From CAZUYC01 sp964624475 (GTDB lineage: Bacteria; Myxococcota_A; UBA9160; SMWR01), in assembly GCA_964624475.1 (NCBI GenBank), contig CAZUYC010000132.1, forward strand, positions 1 through 64,000: a stretch of 64,000 nucleotides of DNA. Direction: 5' to 3'. Below, piece by piece: positions 40,515 to 48,764 of this stretch (positions within the stretch are counted from its first letter, which is position 1; each line of letters opens with the position of its first letter). The notes beneath the pieces were generated by a model. That model made no database searches and was not told the DNA's origin. It saw only the letters and a list, made by a program, of their open reading frames with translations. Position numbers and translations under genes: made by a program.

Positions 40515-41948
40515 CTACGCGAGGTCGGCGATGATCGCGTCCCCGGTGCGCCAGCCGAGGAGGAGGTCGCCCTCGACGCCGAGCGCGGCCACGCTGGAGC
40601 GATCGAGGCAGTAGACGGGCTGGCGCGACGCGGCGCGCACCTCGACGTCGCCCGGCCAGCCCGCCCCAGGCGCGGGGTCGGGCAGCGGGTCGTCGGTGTC
40701 CCAGCGCGGCTCGGGCGAGCGCCGGCGCTCGGTCGCCGCGAAGGGCAGGATGCAGGCGGCGCTGGCCGCGATCTCGCGCTCGAGCGCCGCGCGGTCCGGT
40801 GCGTCGGCCGGCACCACGGCCGAGACGACGAGGTCGGCGACCCGGTCGTCGCCGCTCGCCTGGAAGACGCGCAGCGCGACGAGGTTGGCGCCCTCGAGCG
40901 GGGCCTCCGGGTCGGCGATGCGCAGCACGCGCGGCGCCATCGCCTCCGGGACCGCGTTCCGGGGAATGCGGAAGTGGAGGGCCAGGCGCCGCCGCCGTTC
41001 GGTCGGCGCTCGCAGCAGGTCCAGGATCTCCTGCTGGCCGACGACGCGGGCGACGGCCGCGAGAGGAGCGTTCACGACGAGGAGGCGGCCGGCCCAGAGC
41101 TCCTCGGAGTCGGGCTGCGCGATGCCGGGCTGGCCGGCGGCGGCGACGAGCGAGAAGGGGCCGGCGAGCGTGCGGAACTCGCCGTAGAGGGAGAGCACGC
41201 GCTGGCGCAGAATCTCGCGCAGCCAGGGCGCGCCGCGGATCTGGGCGGCCCCCTCGAGCGGGGCGCCGAGCAGGCGCGCGCGCGCCTCGGGCGAGGGCGC
41301 CGCGCATCCGAGGCGCGCGAGCGACCGCGCCTGCGCCTCGAGGACGGCCGCAAGGCGCGGCGGGAGCGCGGCCATCTGCTCGGGAAGGCCGCGCGGACCC
41401 GCGGGAGCGGACGCCGGCGCGGGCGGCGCCAGCGACCTCCGCGGGGGGAGCCCGCGCAGCGCCCCGAGTCCGAGGCGGCGCGCCGAGCGCACGAACGCGG
41501 ACGCGAGCAGCGCGCGCCGCTCCGCCTCCGCCGCGGCGGCGAGGGCCTGCGCCAGCGAGCGCGCGAGCTGCGGCTTCGCGAGGCCCCAGGCGACCCACTC
41601 GCCCGCGGTGAGCGCAGCATCGCCGACGTCGAGACGCGCGTCCGGCAGCACCACCTGGAGCCCGACCGGGTCGACCTGCACCCGGCGCTGGTCGATCAGC
41701 GGAACCCGGAGCGCGCGCAGGCACGCGCCGAGGATGCTCTCGCGCTCGGAGCCCGGGAGGAAGAAGGGCTCGCGCAGCCCGGGGAACCCGCGGGCGGCGG
41801 CGTCTTCCTCGAGGACGAGTACGCGCGCGCCGCGCTGGGCGAGCACCACCGCCGTGACGAGGCCCGGGAGCGCGCCGCCGAGCACCACCGCGTCCCAGCG
41901 CCGCGTGCGCGCGTGCTTGCGGCCTCGGGGGGGCGGCAGCACCACCAT
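40515..41948 (-). CDS. Atypical FAD/NAD(P)-binding oxidoreductase-like protein
   Basis: A 477-residue protein. Residues 18-47 form a Rossmann dinucleotide-binding unit (WDAVVLGGALPGLVTAVVLA ending in VLEED) like phytoene-desaturase/amine-oxidase flavoproteins. A C-terminal DRSSVAALGVEGDLLLGWRTGDA resembles the second FAD contact. The glycine pattern is GGALPG rather than GxGxxG, and the middle is Ala/Arg/Leu-rich with no recognised active-site motif, so catalytic status is uncertain. It lies between purM and the msbA-like gene on the same strand, 15 bases from purM. Substrate unknown. Confidence 0.6.
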   Translation of the reverse strand: MVVLPPPRGRKHARTRRWDAVVLGGALPGLVTAVVLAQRGARVLVLEEDAAARGFPGLREPFFLPGSERESILGACLRALRVPLIDQRRVQVDPVGLQVVLPDARLDVGDAALTAGEWVAWGLAKPQLARSLAQALAAAAEAERRALLASAFVRSARRLGLGALRGLPPRRSLAPPAPASAPAGPRGLPEQMAALPPRLAAVLEAQARSLARLGCAAPSPEARARLLGAPLEGAAQIRGAPWLREILRQRVLSLYGEFRTLAGPFSLVAAAGQPGIAQPDSEELWAGRLLVVNAPLAAVARVVGQQEILDLLRAPTERRRRLALHFRIPRNAVPEAMAPRVLRIADPEAPLEGANLVALRVFQASGDDRVADLVVSAVVPADAPDRAALEREIAASAACILPFAATERRRSPEPRWDTDDPLPDPAPGAGWPGDVEVRAASRQPVYCLDRSSVAALGVEGDLLLGWRTGDAIIADLA

Positions 41949-41963
41949 CTCGCGACCCCGCTC

Positions 41964-43079
41964 CTAGGATCGACGCCGCGTCAGGGGGCCGAGGAGCAGC
42001 GGCGGGTCCTCGGGCGCCTTGGCTTCGATCGCGCCCACCTGATAGGACCGCTCGCCGAAGGCCTGGAGGCGCTCCATCACCTCGCTCGCCTCCTCGCGCG
42101 GGACGATCAAGAGCATCCCGATCCCGCAGTTGAAGACGCGCAGCATCTCCTCCTCCGCCACGTCGCCGACGCGCTGGAGCAGCGAGAAGATCGCGGGCCG
42201 CGGCCACGCGCTCGGGTCGATCCGGGCCCGCACGCCCTTCGGGAGCACGCGGGGGACGTTGCCCGGGAATCCGCCGCCCGTGATGTGGACGAGGCCCTTC
42301 AGCGTGAAGTCGCGGAGCAGGTTCAGGATCGGCTTCACGTAGATGCGCGTCGGCGCGAGCAGCGCGCTCGCGAGCGAGGTGTTGAGCTCCTCGTTCTCGG
42401 CGCGCAGGTCGAGCTTGCCGGCCTCGACGCCCGCCGTGACGATCTGGCGGACGAGCGAGTAGCCGTTGCTGTGGCAGCCGCTCGACGCGAGGCCGAGGAT
42501 GGCGTCGCCCTGGCTGATCGAGGAGCCGTCGATCAGGGCGTCTCGCTCGACCACGCCGACCCCGAAGCCCACGAGCTCCAGCTCGCCGGGCGGGTAGAAG
42601 CCGGGCATCGAAGCCGTCTCGCCGCCGAGGAGCGCGCATCCGGCCCGCCGGCAGCCCTCTGCGATCCCGCGCAGCGCCTGGCGGGCGACCTCGGGATCGA
42701 GGCTCCCCATGGCGAGATAGTCGAGGAAGACGATCGGCTCGGCGCCCTGCACGATCAGGTCGTTCACCACCATCGCGACGCAGTCGATCCCCACCGTGTC
42801 GAGGCGTCCGAGCTGTGTCGCGAGCCGGAGCTTCGTGCCGACACCGTCCGTGCTGGCGACGAAGATCGGGTCCTTGTAGCGGTCGGGAGCCTTGAAGGTC
42901 CCCGCGAAGCCCCCGATCGACGAGAGGATCTCGGGGCGCAGCGTCGGACGCGCGATCTCCTTGATCTGCTCGACGAACCCCTCGTCGCGGTCGAGGTCGA
43001 CGCCGCTGGCGGAGTAGCGCGGCGCGGAGCCCGGCGCGGAGCGCTGCTCGGGAGGGTCCGGGGGGGAGTGCGGCGTCAC
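41964..43079 (-). CDS. purM: Phosphoribosylformylglycinamidine cyclo-ligase
   Basis: A 371-residue enzyme converting FGAM to AIR in purine synthesis. It has YSASGVDLDRDEGFVEQIK (family start YA.AGVDI), GGFAGTF, VASTDGVGTKLRLA, DCVAMVVNDLIVQGAEPIVFLDY, LLGGETASMPGFY, GLASSGCHSNGYSLVR and HITGGGFPGNVPRVLP. The GTG start gives about 20 extra N-terminal residues rich in Pro/Ser. It is divergent from the 43.1-kb GT2; the 63-base gap must hold both promoters but none was convincing. Confidence 0.95.
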   Translation of the reverse strand: MTPHSPPDPPEQRSAPGSAPRYSASGVDLDRDEGFVEQIKEIARPTLRPEILSSIGGFAGTFKAPDRYKDPIFVASTDGVGTKLRLATQLGRLDTVGIDCVAMVVNDLIVQGAEPIVFLDYLAMGSLDPEVARQALRGIAEGCRRAGCALLGGETASMPGFYPPGELELVGFGVGVVERDALIDGSSISQGDAILGLASSGCHSNGYSLVRQIVTAGVEAGKLDLRAENEELNTSLASALLAPTRIYVKPILNLLRDFTLKGLVHITGGGFPGNVPRVLPKGVRARIDPSAWPRPAIFSLLQRVGDVAEEEMLRVFNCGIGMLLIVPREEASEVMERLQAFGERSYQVGAIEAKAPEDPPLLLGPLTRRRS

Positions 43080-43142
43080 GCCGGATGGATAGCAGAACGA
43101 TCCGGCTCGCTCCGGGGTCGGTGCCAGCGCTAGCATGCCCCG

Positions 43143-43811
43143 GTGCGTCTCTCCGTGGTGATTCCGGCCCTGAACGAGGCCGGGGTCATCGCGGAGGCCG
43201 TCCGCAGCGCCGCCGCGGAGGGTGCCGAGGTCATCGTCGTGGACGGGGGCAGCGCGGACGGCACGCCCGAGCGCGCCGCCGCGGCGGGTGCCATCGTCGT
43301 CCACTCGGCGCCGGGACGCGCGCGTCAGCTCGGCGTGGGAGCGGGCCAGGCCCGCGGCGAGGGGGTCGTGTTCCTGCACGCGGATACGCGCCTTCCTCCC
43401 GCCTGGGGGCGAGGCGTCGCGGAGGCCCTCGCGGATCCGGGCGCGGCCGGCGGCTGCTTCCGCTTCCGCTTCGATGCGCGCTCCCCGGCGCTCGCGCTCG
43501 TCGAGTGGGGCGTGCGCCTGCGGGTGGCGCTCCTCGGCCTCCCGTACGGGGATCAGGCGCTCTTCGTGCGCCGCTCCGTTCTCGAGCGCATCGGCGGGGT
43601 TCCGCAGGTTCCCATCATGGAAGACCTCGATCTCGTCCGCGCCCTCACGCGCGAGGGGCGCCTGGTGCGGCTGCCACAGGCGATCGAGACCTCGGCGCGC
43701 CGCTACCGCGAGCGAGGGACGTTGCGGACCGTGCTGCGCAACACCTTCGCGCTCTGCGCCTGGCGGCTCGGCCTCGACCGCGACCGGATCGCCGCCTGGT
43801 ACCGCCGATGA
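43143..43811 (+). CDS. Small GT2 glycosyltransferase (TIGR04283-like)
   Basis: A 222-residue enzyme. It has LSVVIPALNEAGVIAEAV, VIVVDGGSADGTPE, APGRARQLGVGAGQARGE, the metal-binding FLHADTRLPP, LGLPYGDQALFVRR and VPIMEDLDLVRALTREGRL. This compact form matches the TIGR04283 group of GT2 proteins, often encoded near transport or lipid genes in deltaproteobacteria and cyanobacteria; their substrates are not established. GTG 43143 overlaps no neighbour upstream. The stop overlaps the ABC gene as ATGA. Confidence 0.85.
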   Translation: MRLSVVIPALNEAGVIAEAVRSAAAEGAEVIVVDGGSADGTPERAAAAGAIVVHSAPGRARQLGVGAGQARGEGVVFLHADTRLPPAWGRGVAEALADPGAAGGCFRFRFDARSPALALVEWGVRLRVALLGLPYGDQALFVRRSVLERIGGVPQVPIMEDLDLVRALTREGRLVRLPQAIETSARRYRERGTLRTVLRNTFALCAWRLGLDRDRIAAWYRR

Positions 43812-45658
43812 GCGATCGGCCCCCCGAGGCGCCGGGCGCCGATCCGCAAGGCCCGGCCGCGCAGCGAAGCGAAGCCGAGCGGAGCTCTCGGGCCGGCCAG
43901 CGCGCGGCCTGGCTGCGGCTGCGCGGTTACGTGGCCCGCAACCGCGGCCTGTACGCCCTCTGGCTCGCCAGCACCCTCGCGTACACCGCGGGCTTCGTCG
44001 CGATCCCGAGGCTCGTCGGGCACACGCTCGAGGCCTTCGAGCAGGGGCAGGGCGACGCGGAGATCGCGCGCCGGGCGGGCCTCTTCGCGCTGGTGGGGCT
44101 GGCCGCGGCCGTGGTCCGCTACTTCTCGCGCACGCTCGTCTTCAACGCCGCCCGCGAGATCGAGTACGAGATCCGCAACGACCTCTTCGCCCACCTGGAG
44201 AGGCTTCCGCAATCCTTCTATTTCCGCTGGCGTACGGGCGAGATCATGAGCCGCTGCGTGAACGACGTGGGCGCGGTGCGGCTGCTGCTCGGGGTGGCGC
44301 TCCTGAACCTCGTCCAGACCCCCATCCTCTACCTCGGCTCGCTCGCCGTGATGTTCTGGATGGATGCAAGGCTGACCGCGCTGCTGCTGATCCCCTATCC
44401 GCTCTTCCTGCTCTTCGGCCGGGCGCTCGGGCGCGGCATCCACCACGCGAGCCTGCTCGTGCAGCAGGGCCTCGCCGACCTCTCGAACCGGCTCCAGGAG
44501 TCGATCTCCGGCATCGCCGTGGTGAAGGCCTACGCCATGGAAGGCGTCATGGCCCGGCGCTTCGACGCGACCAACCGCGAGCTCTACCGCCGCCAGCTCG
44601 CCCTCGTGCGCGCGAACGCGGCGATGCCGGCCGTGGCGATGCTGCTGCCGGCGACCGCGCAGTGGGTCATCCTGCTCTTCGGCGGGGGCGAGATCCTCGC
44701 CGGCCGCATGAGCTCGGGTGAGTTCATCACCTTCGCCATGTACGTCTTCCAGCTCACCTTCCCGACCGTGCTGATGGGCTGGGTGGTCGCGCTGATCCAG
44801 CGCGGCGCGGCCTCGATGCAGCGCATCGAGGAGCTGCTGCGGACCCCGCCCGCGATCCGGGACCGCCCGGACGCGGTGGACCCGGGCGCGATCCGCGGCG
44901 AGATCGAGATCCGCGGTCTCACCTTCCGCTACCCCGGCGCCGACCGCGAGCCGGCGCTGCGCGACCTCCGGCTGCGGATCCCGGCCGGCACGACCCTCGG
45001 CGTCGTCGGGCCCGTCGGCTCGGGGAAGTCGACCCTGGCCGCGCTCGTGCCGCACCTCTTCGAGTTCGAGGACGGCCGCGTCTTCGTCGACGGGGTGGAC
45101 GTGAACCGGATCCCGCTGCGGCGGCTGCGCTCGCAGATCGCGATGGTCCCCCAGGAGTCGTTCCTCTTCTCGATGACCCTCGCCGACAACATCGCCTTCG
45201 GGCTGCCGCGCACCGAGGCGGAGGCGGTGTCCCGCGCCGCCGAGCGCGCGCAGCTGGCGAAGGACGTGGCGGAGCTCCCCGACGGCTACGAGACGGTGGT
45301 GGGCGAGCGGGGCGTGATGCTCTCCGGGGGCCAGCGCCAGCGGGCCGCGCTCGCCCGCGCGCTCGCGCTCGATCCGCGCATCCTGATCCTCGACGACACG
45401 CTCTCCGCGGTCGACGCGCAGACGGAGGCTGCGATCCAGCGCGAGCTGGCGCGGGTCTTCGCGGGCCGCACCGTGATCGTGGTCTCCTCGCGGGTCTCCG
45501 CGGTGCGCGAGGCCGACCTGATCGTCGTGCTCGACGAGGGGCGCATCGCGGAGTCGGGGCGGCACGCGGAGCTGCTGGCCCGCGGCGGCCTCTACGCGCG
45601 CCTCGCCCGCGAGCAGGACCAGGCGGAGCGGGCGGCGCAGCTCGAGGGCGCGGCGTGA
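43808..45658 (+). CDS. ABC exporter half-transporter, degenerate-site subunit
   Basis: A 616-residue membrane-ATPase fusion that pairs with the next gene. Six helices span about 45-330. ATPase motifs are Walker A GPVGSGKST, Q-loop MVPQESFLFSMTLADNI, signature LSGGQRQRAALARAL, Walker B ILILDDTLSAVD, and IVVSSRVSAVREAD. The catalytic Glu after Walker B is Asp and the switch His is Ser, so its own ATP site is degenerate while its signature is good. This is the known pattern of heterodimeric exporters such as BmrCD/TM287-288. The N-terminus holds a repeat copy (QGPAAQRSEAERSS). GTGA overlap with the partner gene. Confidence 0.88.
   Translation: MSDRPPEAPGADPQGPAAQRSEAERSSRAGQRAAWLRLRGYVARNRGLYALWLASTLAYTAGFVAIPRLVGHTLEAFEQGQGDAEIARRAGLFALVGLAAAVVRYFSRTLVFNAAREIEYEIRNDLFAHLERLPQSFYFRWRTGEIMSRCVNDVGAVRLLLGVALLNLVQTPILYLGSLAVMFWMDARLTALLLIPYPLFLLFGRALGRGIHHASLLVQQGLADLSNRLQESISGIAVVKAYAMEGVMARRFDATNRELYRRQLALVRANAAMPAVAMLLPATAQWVILLFGGGEILAGRMSSGEFITFAMYVFQLTFPTVLMGWVVALIQRGAASMQRIEELLRTPPAIRDRPDAVDPGAIRGEIEIRGLTFRYPGADREPALRDLRLRIPAGTTLGVVGPVGSGKSTLAALVPHLFEFEDGRVFVDGVDVNRIPLRRLRSQIAMVPQESFLFSMTLADNIAFGLPRTEAEAVSRAAERAQLAKDVAELPDGYETVVGERGVMLSGGQRQRAALARALALDPRILILDDTLSAVDAQTEAAIQRELARVFAGRTVIVVSSRVSAVREADLIVVLDEGRIAESGRHAELLARGGLYARLAREQDQAERAAQLEGAA
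43846..43886 (+). repeat. Dispersed GC-rich repeat, copy 12
   Basis: GCAAGGCCCGGCC, then GCGCAGCGAAGCGAAGCCG and AGCGGAGC. The palindrome is reduced to GGCCCGGCC. It lies in codons 13-27 of the ABC gene, in the common reading frame, and is the last copy seen in the window. Confidence 0.7.
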
Positions 45659-47595
45659 GCGCCGCGCGGCCGCGCGCGGCCGAGAGCACGCGCGAGCAGG
45701 CGGCGCGCAAGGGCGCGCTCGAGGCGATGCACGAGGAGGAGGCGCTCGGCCGCGCCTACGACGCGCGCCTGCTCGCGCGCCTCGCGCCCTTCGTCCTCCC
45801 GTACCGCGGCCAGGTGGCGCTCGCGCTCGGCCTCGTGGTGCCCCTCTTCGCGCTGGAGCTCGCGCCGGCGTGGATCATCAAGACGGGCCTCGACCGCGTG
45901 CTCGGCGCCGCCCCCGCGGCGCACTCGCCGGGCGCGCTCGAGCGCTGGCTCGCGCCCGCGGCCCACTGGCTCGACCCGCCGCAGGCGATCGCGCCGCTCC
46001 ACTGGCTCGCCGGGCTCTTCCTGGTCGTGTCGTTCCTCGGCTCCGCGCTCCAGTTCCTCGACAGCTACGTGCTCTCGCTCACCGGCCAGGCGGCGATGCG
46101 CGACCTGCGCCGGGCGGTCTTCGACCACATCCAGCGCCTGCACCTCGGATTCTTCGACCGCTACCCGGTGGGGCGCCTCGTGACGCGCGCGACCAACGAC
46201 ATCGAGAACGTGGCCGAGATGTTCTCGGCCGGGGTCGTCGCCGCGCTGACCGACGTGGTGAAGATGGTCGGCATCGCCGTCGCGCTCTTCCTGGTGGACG
46301 CGCGCCTCGCGCTCACCAGCTTCCTCGTCGTCCCGCTGATGGCGGTGCTCGCGACCGTCTTCCGGCTCAAGGTGCGCGAGGCCTACCGGCTGGTGCGCGT
46401 CCGGATCGCCCGCATCAACGCCTTCGTGCAGGAGAACGTGAGCGGGATGAAGGAGGTCCAGCTCTTCACGCGCGAGGAGCGCAACCTGCGCGACTTCGAG
46501 CGCATGAACGCCGACCACCGGGACGCCTGGCTGCAATCGATCCGCTACGACTCGGCCCTCTTCGCGCTGGTGGAGCTGGCGCAGAACCTGACGGTCGCGA
46601 TCATCCTGTGGCGGGCCACCGGGATCGCGGGCGCCGGCACCATCTACCTCTTCATCGACTGGCTGCGGCGCTTCTTCCTGCCGCTGCGCGACCTCTCGGC
46701 CAAGTACTCCGTCATGCAGTCCTCGATGGCCAGCGCGGAGCGCATCTTCCAGCTCCTCGATACCGAGCCCCGGGTGGTCGACCGGCCCGGGGTGGCGCCG
46801 CGGGCCGGGGCCGCGCAGCGCCGCCCCGGGCGGGTCGAGCTCGAAGGCGTCTGGTTCGCCTACGCCGGGGACCAGGGCCCCGAGACGGACTGGGTGCTGC
46901 GCGACCTCTCGCTGCGGGTCGAGCCGGGCGAGAAGGTCGCGCTCGTCGGGCCCACCGGCGCGGGCAAGACGACGGTCTTGAAGCTCCTGACCCGACTCTA
47001 CGAGCCCACGCGCGGGCGGATCCTCCTCGACGGTGTGGATCTCCGCGACCTCCCCCAGGAGCAGGTGCGGCGCCGGGTTGCGATCGTGCTCCAGGACGTC
47101 TTCCTCTTCAGCGGGACGGTCGCCGAGAACATCGCCCTCGACCGGGAGGAGGTGGACCGCGAGACCGTGGAGCGGGTGGCGCGCGCCGTGCAGGCGCACC
47201 GCTTCATCGAGCGCCTGCCCGGCGGGTACGAAGCCGAGCTGCGCGAGCGCGGCACGAACCTCTCGGCCGGGGAGCGCCAGCTCGTCTCCTTCGCCCGCGC
47301 GCTCGCCCACGGCGCCGACGTCCTCGCCCTCGACGAGGCGACCAGCTCGATCGACGCGGAGACCGAGGCGCTGGTGCAGCAGGGGATCCACACCCTGATG
47401 GAGGGGCGCACGGCGATCGCGATCGCCCACCGGCTCTCGACGATCCGCGACGTGGAGCGCATCTACGTCCTCGACGGCGGGCGCCTGGCCGAGGCCGGGA
47501 GCCACGCGGAGCTGCTGGCCCGCGGCGGCCTCTACGCCCGGCTCTACCGCCTCCAGTACCAGCCGCAGGAGCACGGCGCGGCGGCGGCGGGGTAG
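45655..47595 (+). CDS. ABC exporter half-transporter, catalytic-site subunit
   Basis: A 646-residue partner of the preceding gene. The membrane domain covers about 40-370. The ATPase has Walker A GPTGAGKTT, Q-loop IVLQDVFLFSGTVAENI, Walker B VLALDEATSSID with intact Glu, and H-loop IAIAHRLSTIRD with intact His, but a weakened signature NLSAGERQLVSFARAL. Paired with the good LSGGQ of its partner, one complete and one degenerate ATP site result. Both proteins end with the same HAELLARGGLYARL phrase. Substrate unknown; lipid or drug export is typical for this class. Confidence 0.88.
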   Translation: MSAARPRAAESTREQAARKGALEAMHEEEALGRAYDARLLARLAPFVLPYRGQVALALGLVVPLFALELAPAWIIKTGLDRVLGAAPAAHSPGALERWLAPAAHWLDPPQAIAPLHWLAGLFLVVSFLGSALQFLDSYVLSLTGQAAMRDLRRAVFDHIQRLHLGFFDRYPVGRLVTRATNDIENVAEMFSAGVVAALTDVVKMVGIAVALFLVDARLALTSFLVVPLMAVLATVFRLKVREAYRLVRVRIARINAFVQENVSGMKEVQLFTREERNLRDFERMNADHRDAWLQSIRYDSALFALVELAQNLTVAIILWRATGIAGAGTIYLFIDWLRRFFLPLRDLSAKYSVMQSSMASAERIFQLLDTEPRVVDRPGVAPRAGAAQRRPGRVELEGVWFAYAGDQGPETDWVLRDLSLRVEPGEKVALVGPTGAGKTTVLKLLTRLYEPTRGRILLDGVDLRDLPQEQVRRRVAIVLQDVFLFSGTVAENIALDREEVDRETVERVARAVQAHRFIERLPGGYEAELRERGTNLSAGERQLVSFARALAHGADVLALDEATSSIDAETEALVQQGIHTLMEGRTAIAIAHRLSTIRDVERIYVLDGGRLAEAGSHAELLARGGLYARLYRLQYQPQEHGAAAAG

Positions 47596-47762
47596 CGCCG
47601 CGTGGTGTCCGGAGCGACCTCGGGAGTTCTCCCGCGCAGCTCCCTCGGAGCTCGCTGGATTGGGGACCCTACACAACAAGAAGAGATTCGAGCGATCCGC
47701 CTCGCGGGAGCTGGGCGTGCCTTTCATGGCACCGACACCCGGTCGTGAGCTTCCAGGGCGTT
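47596..47762. other. Gap at the boundary to the polysaccharide locus
   Basis: This 167-base gap holds no supportable gene. It contains a small perfect hairpin AGCTCC-CTC-GGAGCT near 47640-47654 after the ABC stop, without a T-run, which could be a weak terminator for the convergent genes. Composition falls from here onward, so it may mark a junction. Confidence 0.4.
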
Positions 47763-48764
47763 TCAGTCGAACCCCGCGGCCAGTGCCACCAGCTGGTCCC
47801 GCGCCTTGGCGATGTCCAGTGTTTCCTCGGGCGTGACGGGGTTCTCTCCAGCGCCCCGCACCGCGAGGTGCGCGCGGCGGATCAGTTCGGTGAGACCAGG
47901 GTAGGCGGGCTCGGACTGGACCGCGCGGTGCGCGAGGTTACGCGACGCGGCCAGCAGCGATCGCGCGGCTAGCGTAAACGGCCGTGCCACCTTCGCCATT
48001 TGTGAAACGGTCGCCTTCTCGAAGACCGCGAAGCCGTGGAAGAGGTCGAGCCTCGCGCTGCCCCGTTCGCCCAGTAGTCGCAGCTCCGCGAACGTCGGTC
48101 GCGCCGCCATCGACACCAGGAAGTGAACCGGGACGGTTCCACAGCGTGCCGCCACCCGCCATTCCCCCGCCCGCGGCTTCTCGACAGTCCAGCGCTGCTC
48201 CGCAAGGTTCAGACTCAGCAGGCTGCGGGTGAGCGCGAGGAAGTGCGGAAGGATGTCGCTCGCAATCGCGTCGGCGCTCCCGTCCCCGGCTCCGGACGCT
48301 CCGGCGGATGCGGTCGCAACTTCGAGGTGGACGACAGGGCCCAGAATCGGAAGCCGCCGGACGAGCGCGCGCGCACCACGCTGCCAGGGAAACTGGTACA
48401 CCGGAATGAGCAGGCGCCCCGTGGCGCCTGCAAGCGCAAGCAGTTCCTGTGTCTCGGCGGCCGTCGGCGCGAGCGGCTTCTCCGCCAGGACGTGACAGCC
48501 GGCTTTGAGCGCGGTCCGCACCAGAGCGACGTGTGAGTCCAGCGGGGTGCAGACGTGCACAATGTCGGGGGCCAGGGAGGCAAGGGCAGCCTCGAGCCTG
48601 TCAAACCGCAGTGCATTCCGATGCTCGACGGCAAGCGCGGCGGCGCGGGCGGGGTCCGCATCTACCACGCCGGAGATCACACCACCGATCCGGCGGATGG
48701 CGTGCGCATGCCAGCGTCCCATGAGCCCTGCGCCGACCACGACTGTCCGCACCCGATCGATCAC
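47763..48764 (-). CDS. Gfo/Idh/MocA-family sugar dehydrogenase, first
   Basis: A 333-residue NAD(P)-dependent oxidoreductase. The Rossmann start is RTVVVGAGLMGRWHAHAIRR; then IVHVCTPLDSHVALVRTALK and the family EKP motif (VLAEKPLAPTAAE), where the Lys is catalytic. A C-terminal GFO_IDH_MocA_C-like beta-sheet domain follows. Such enzymes oxidise or epimerise nucleotide sugars or inositol, here presumably to make a sugar precursor for the surface polysaccharide. Its start overlaps the next dehydrogenase stop by four bases. Last gene of the minus-strand locus. Confidence 0.85.
   Translation of the reverse strand: MIDRVRTVVVGAGLMGRWHAHAIRRIGGVISGVVDADPARAAALAVEHRNALRFDRLEAALASLAPDIVHVCTPLDSHVALVRTALKAGCHVLAEKPLAPTAAETQELLALAGATGRLLIPVYQFPWQRGARALVRRLPILGPVVHLEVATASAGASGAGDGSADAIASDILPHFLALTRSLLSLNLAEQRWTVEKPRAGEWRVAARCGTVPVHFLVSMAARPTFAELRLLGERGSARLDLFHGFAVFEKATVSQMAKVARPFTLAARSLLAASRNLAHRAVQSEPAYPGLTELIRRAHLAVRGAGENPVTPEETLDIAKARDQLVALAAGFD

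Noticed and set aside
43080..43142. Promoters in the purM/GT2 divergent gap
   Set aside because: Only weak -10-like hexamers (TAGCAT, TGCTAT) with no -35 at suitable spacing.
47640..47720. Possible tRNA-like sequence (GATTCGAGCGATCC)
   Set aside because: No cloverleaf could be drawn: no acceptor or anticodon stem around it.
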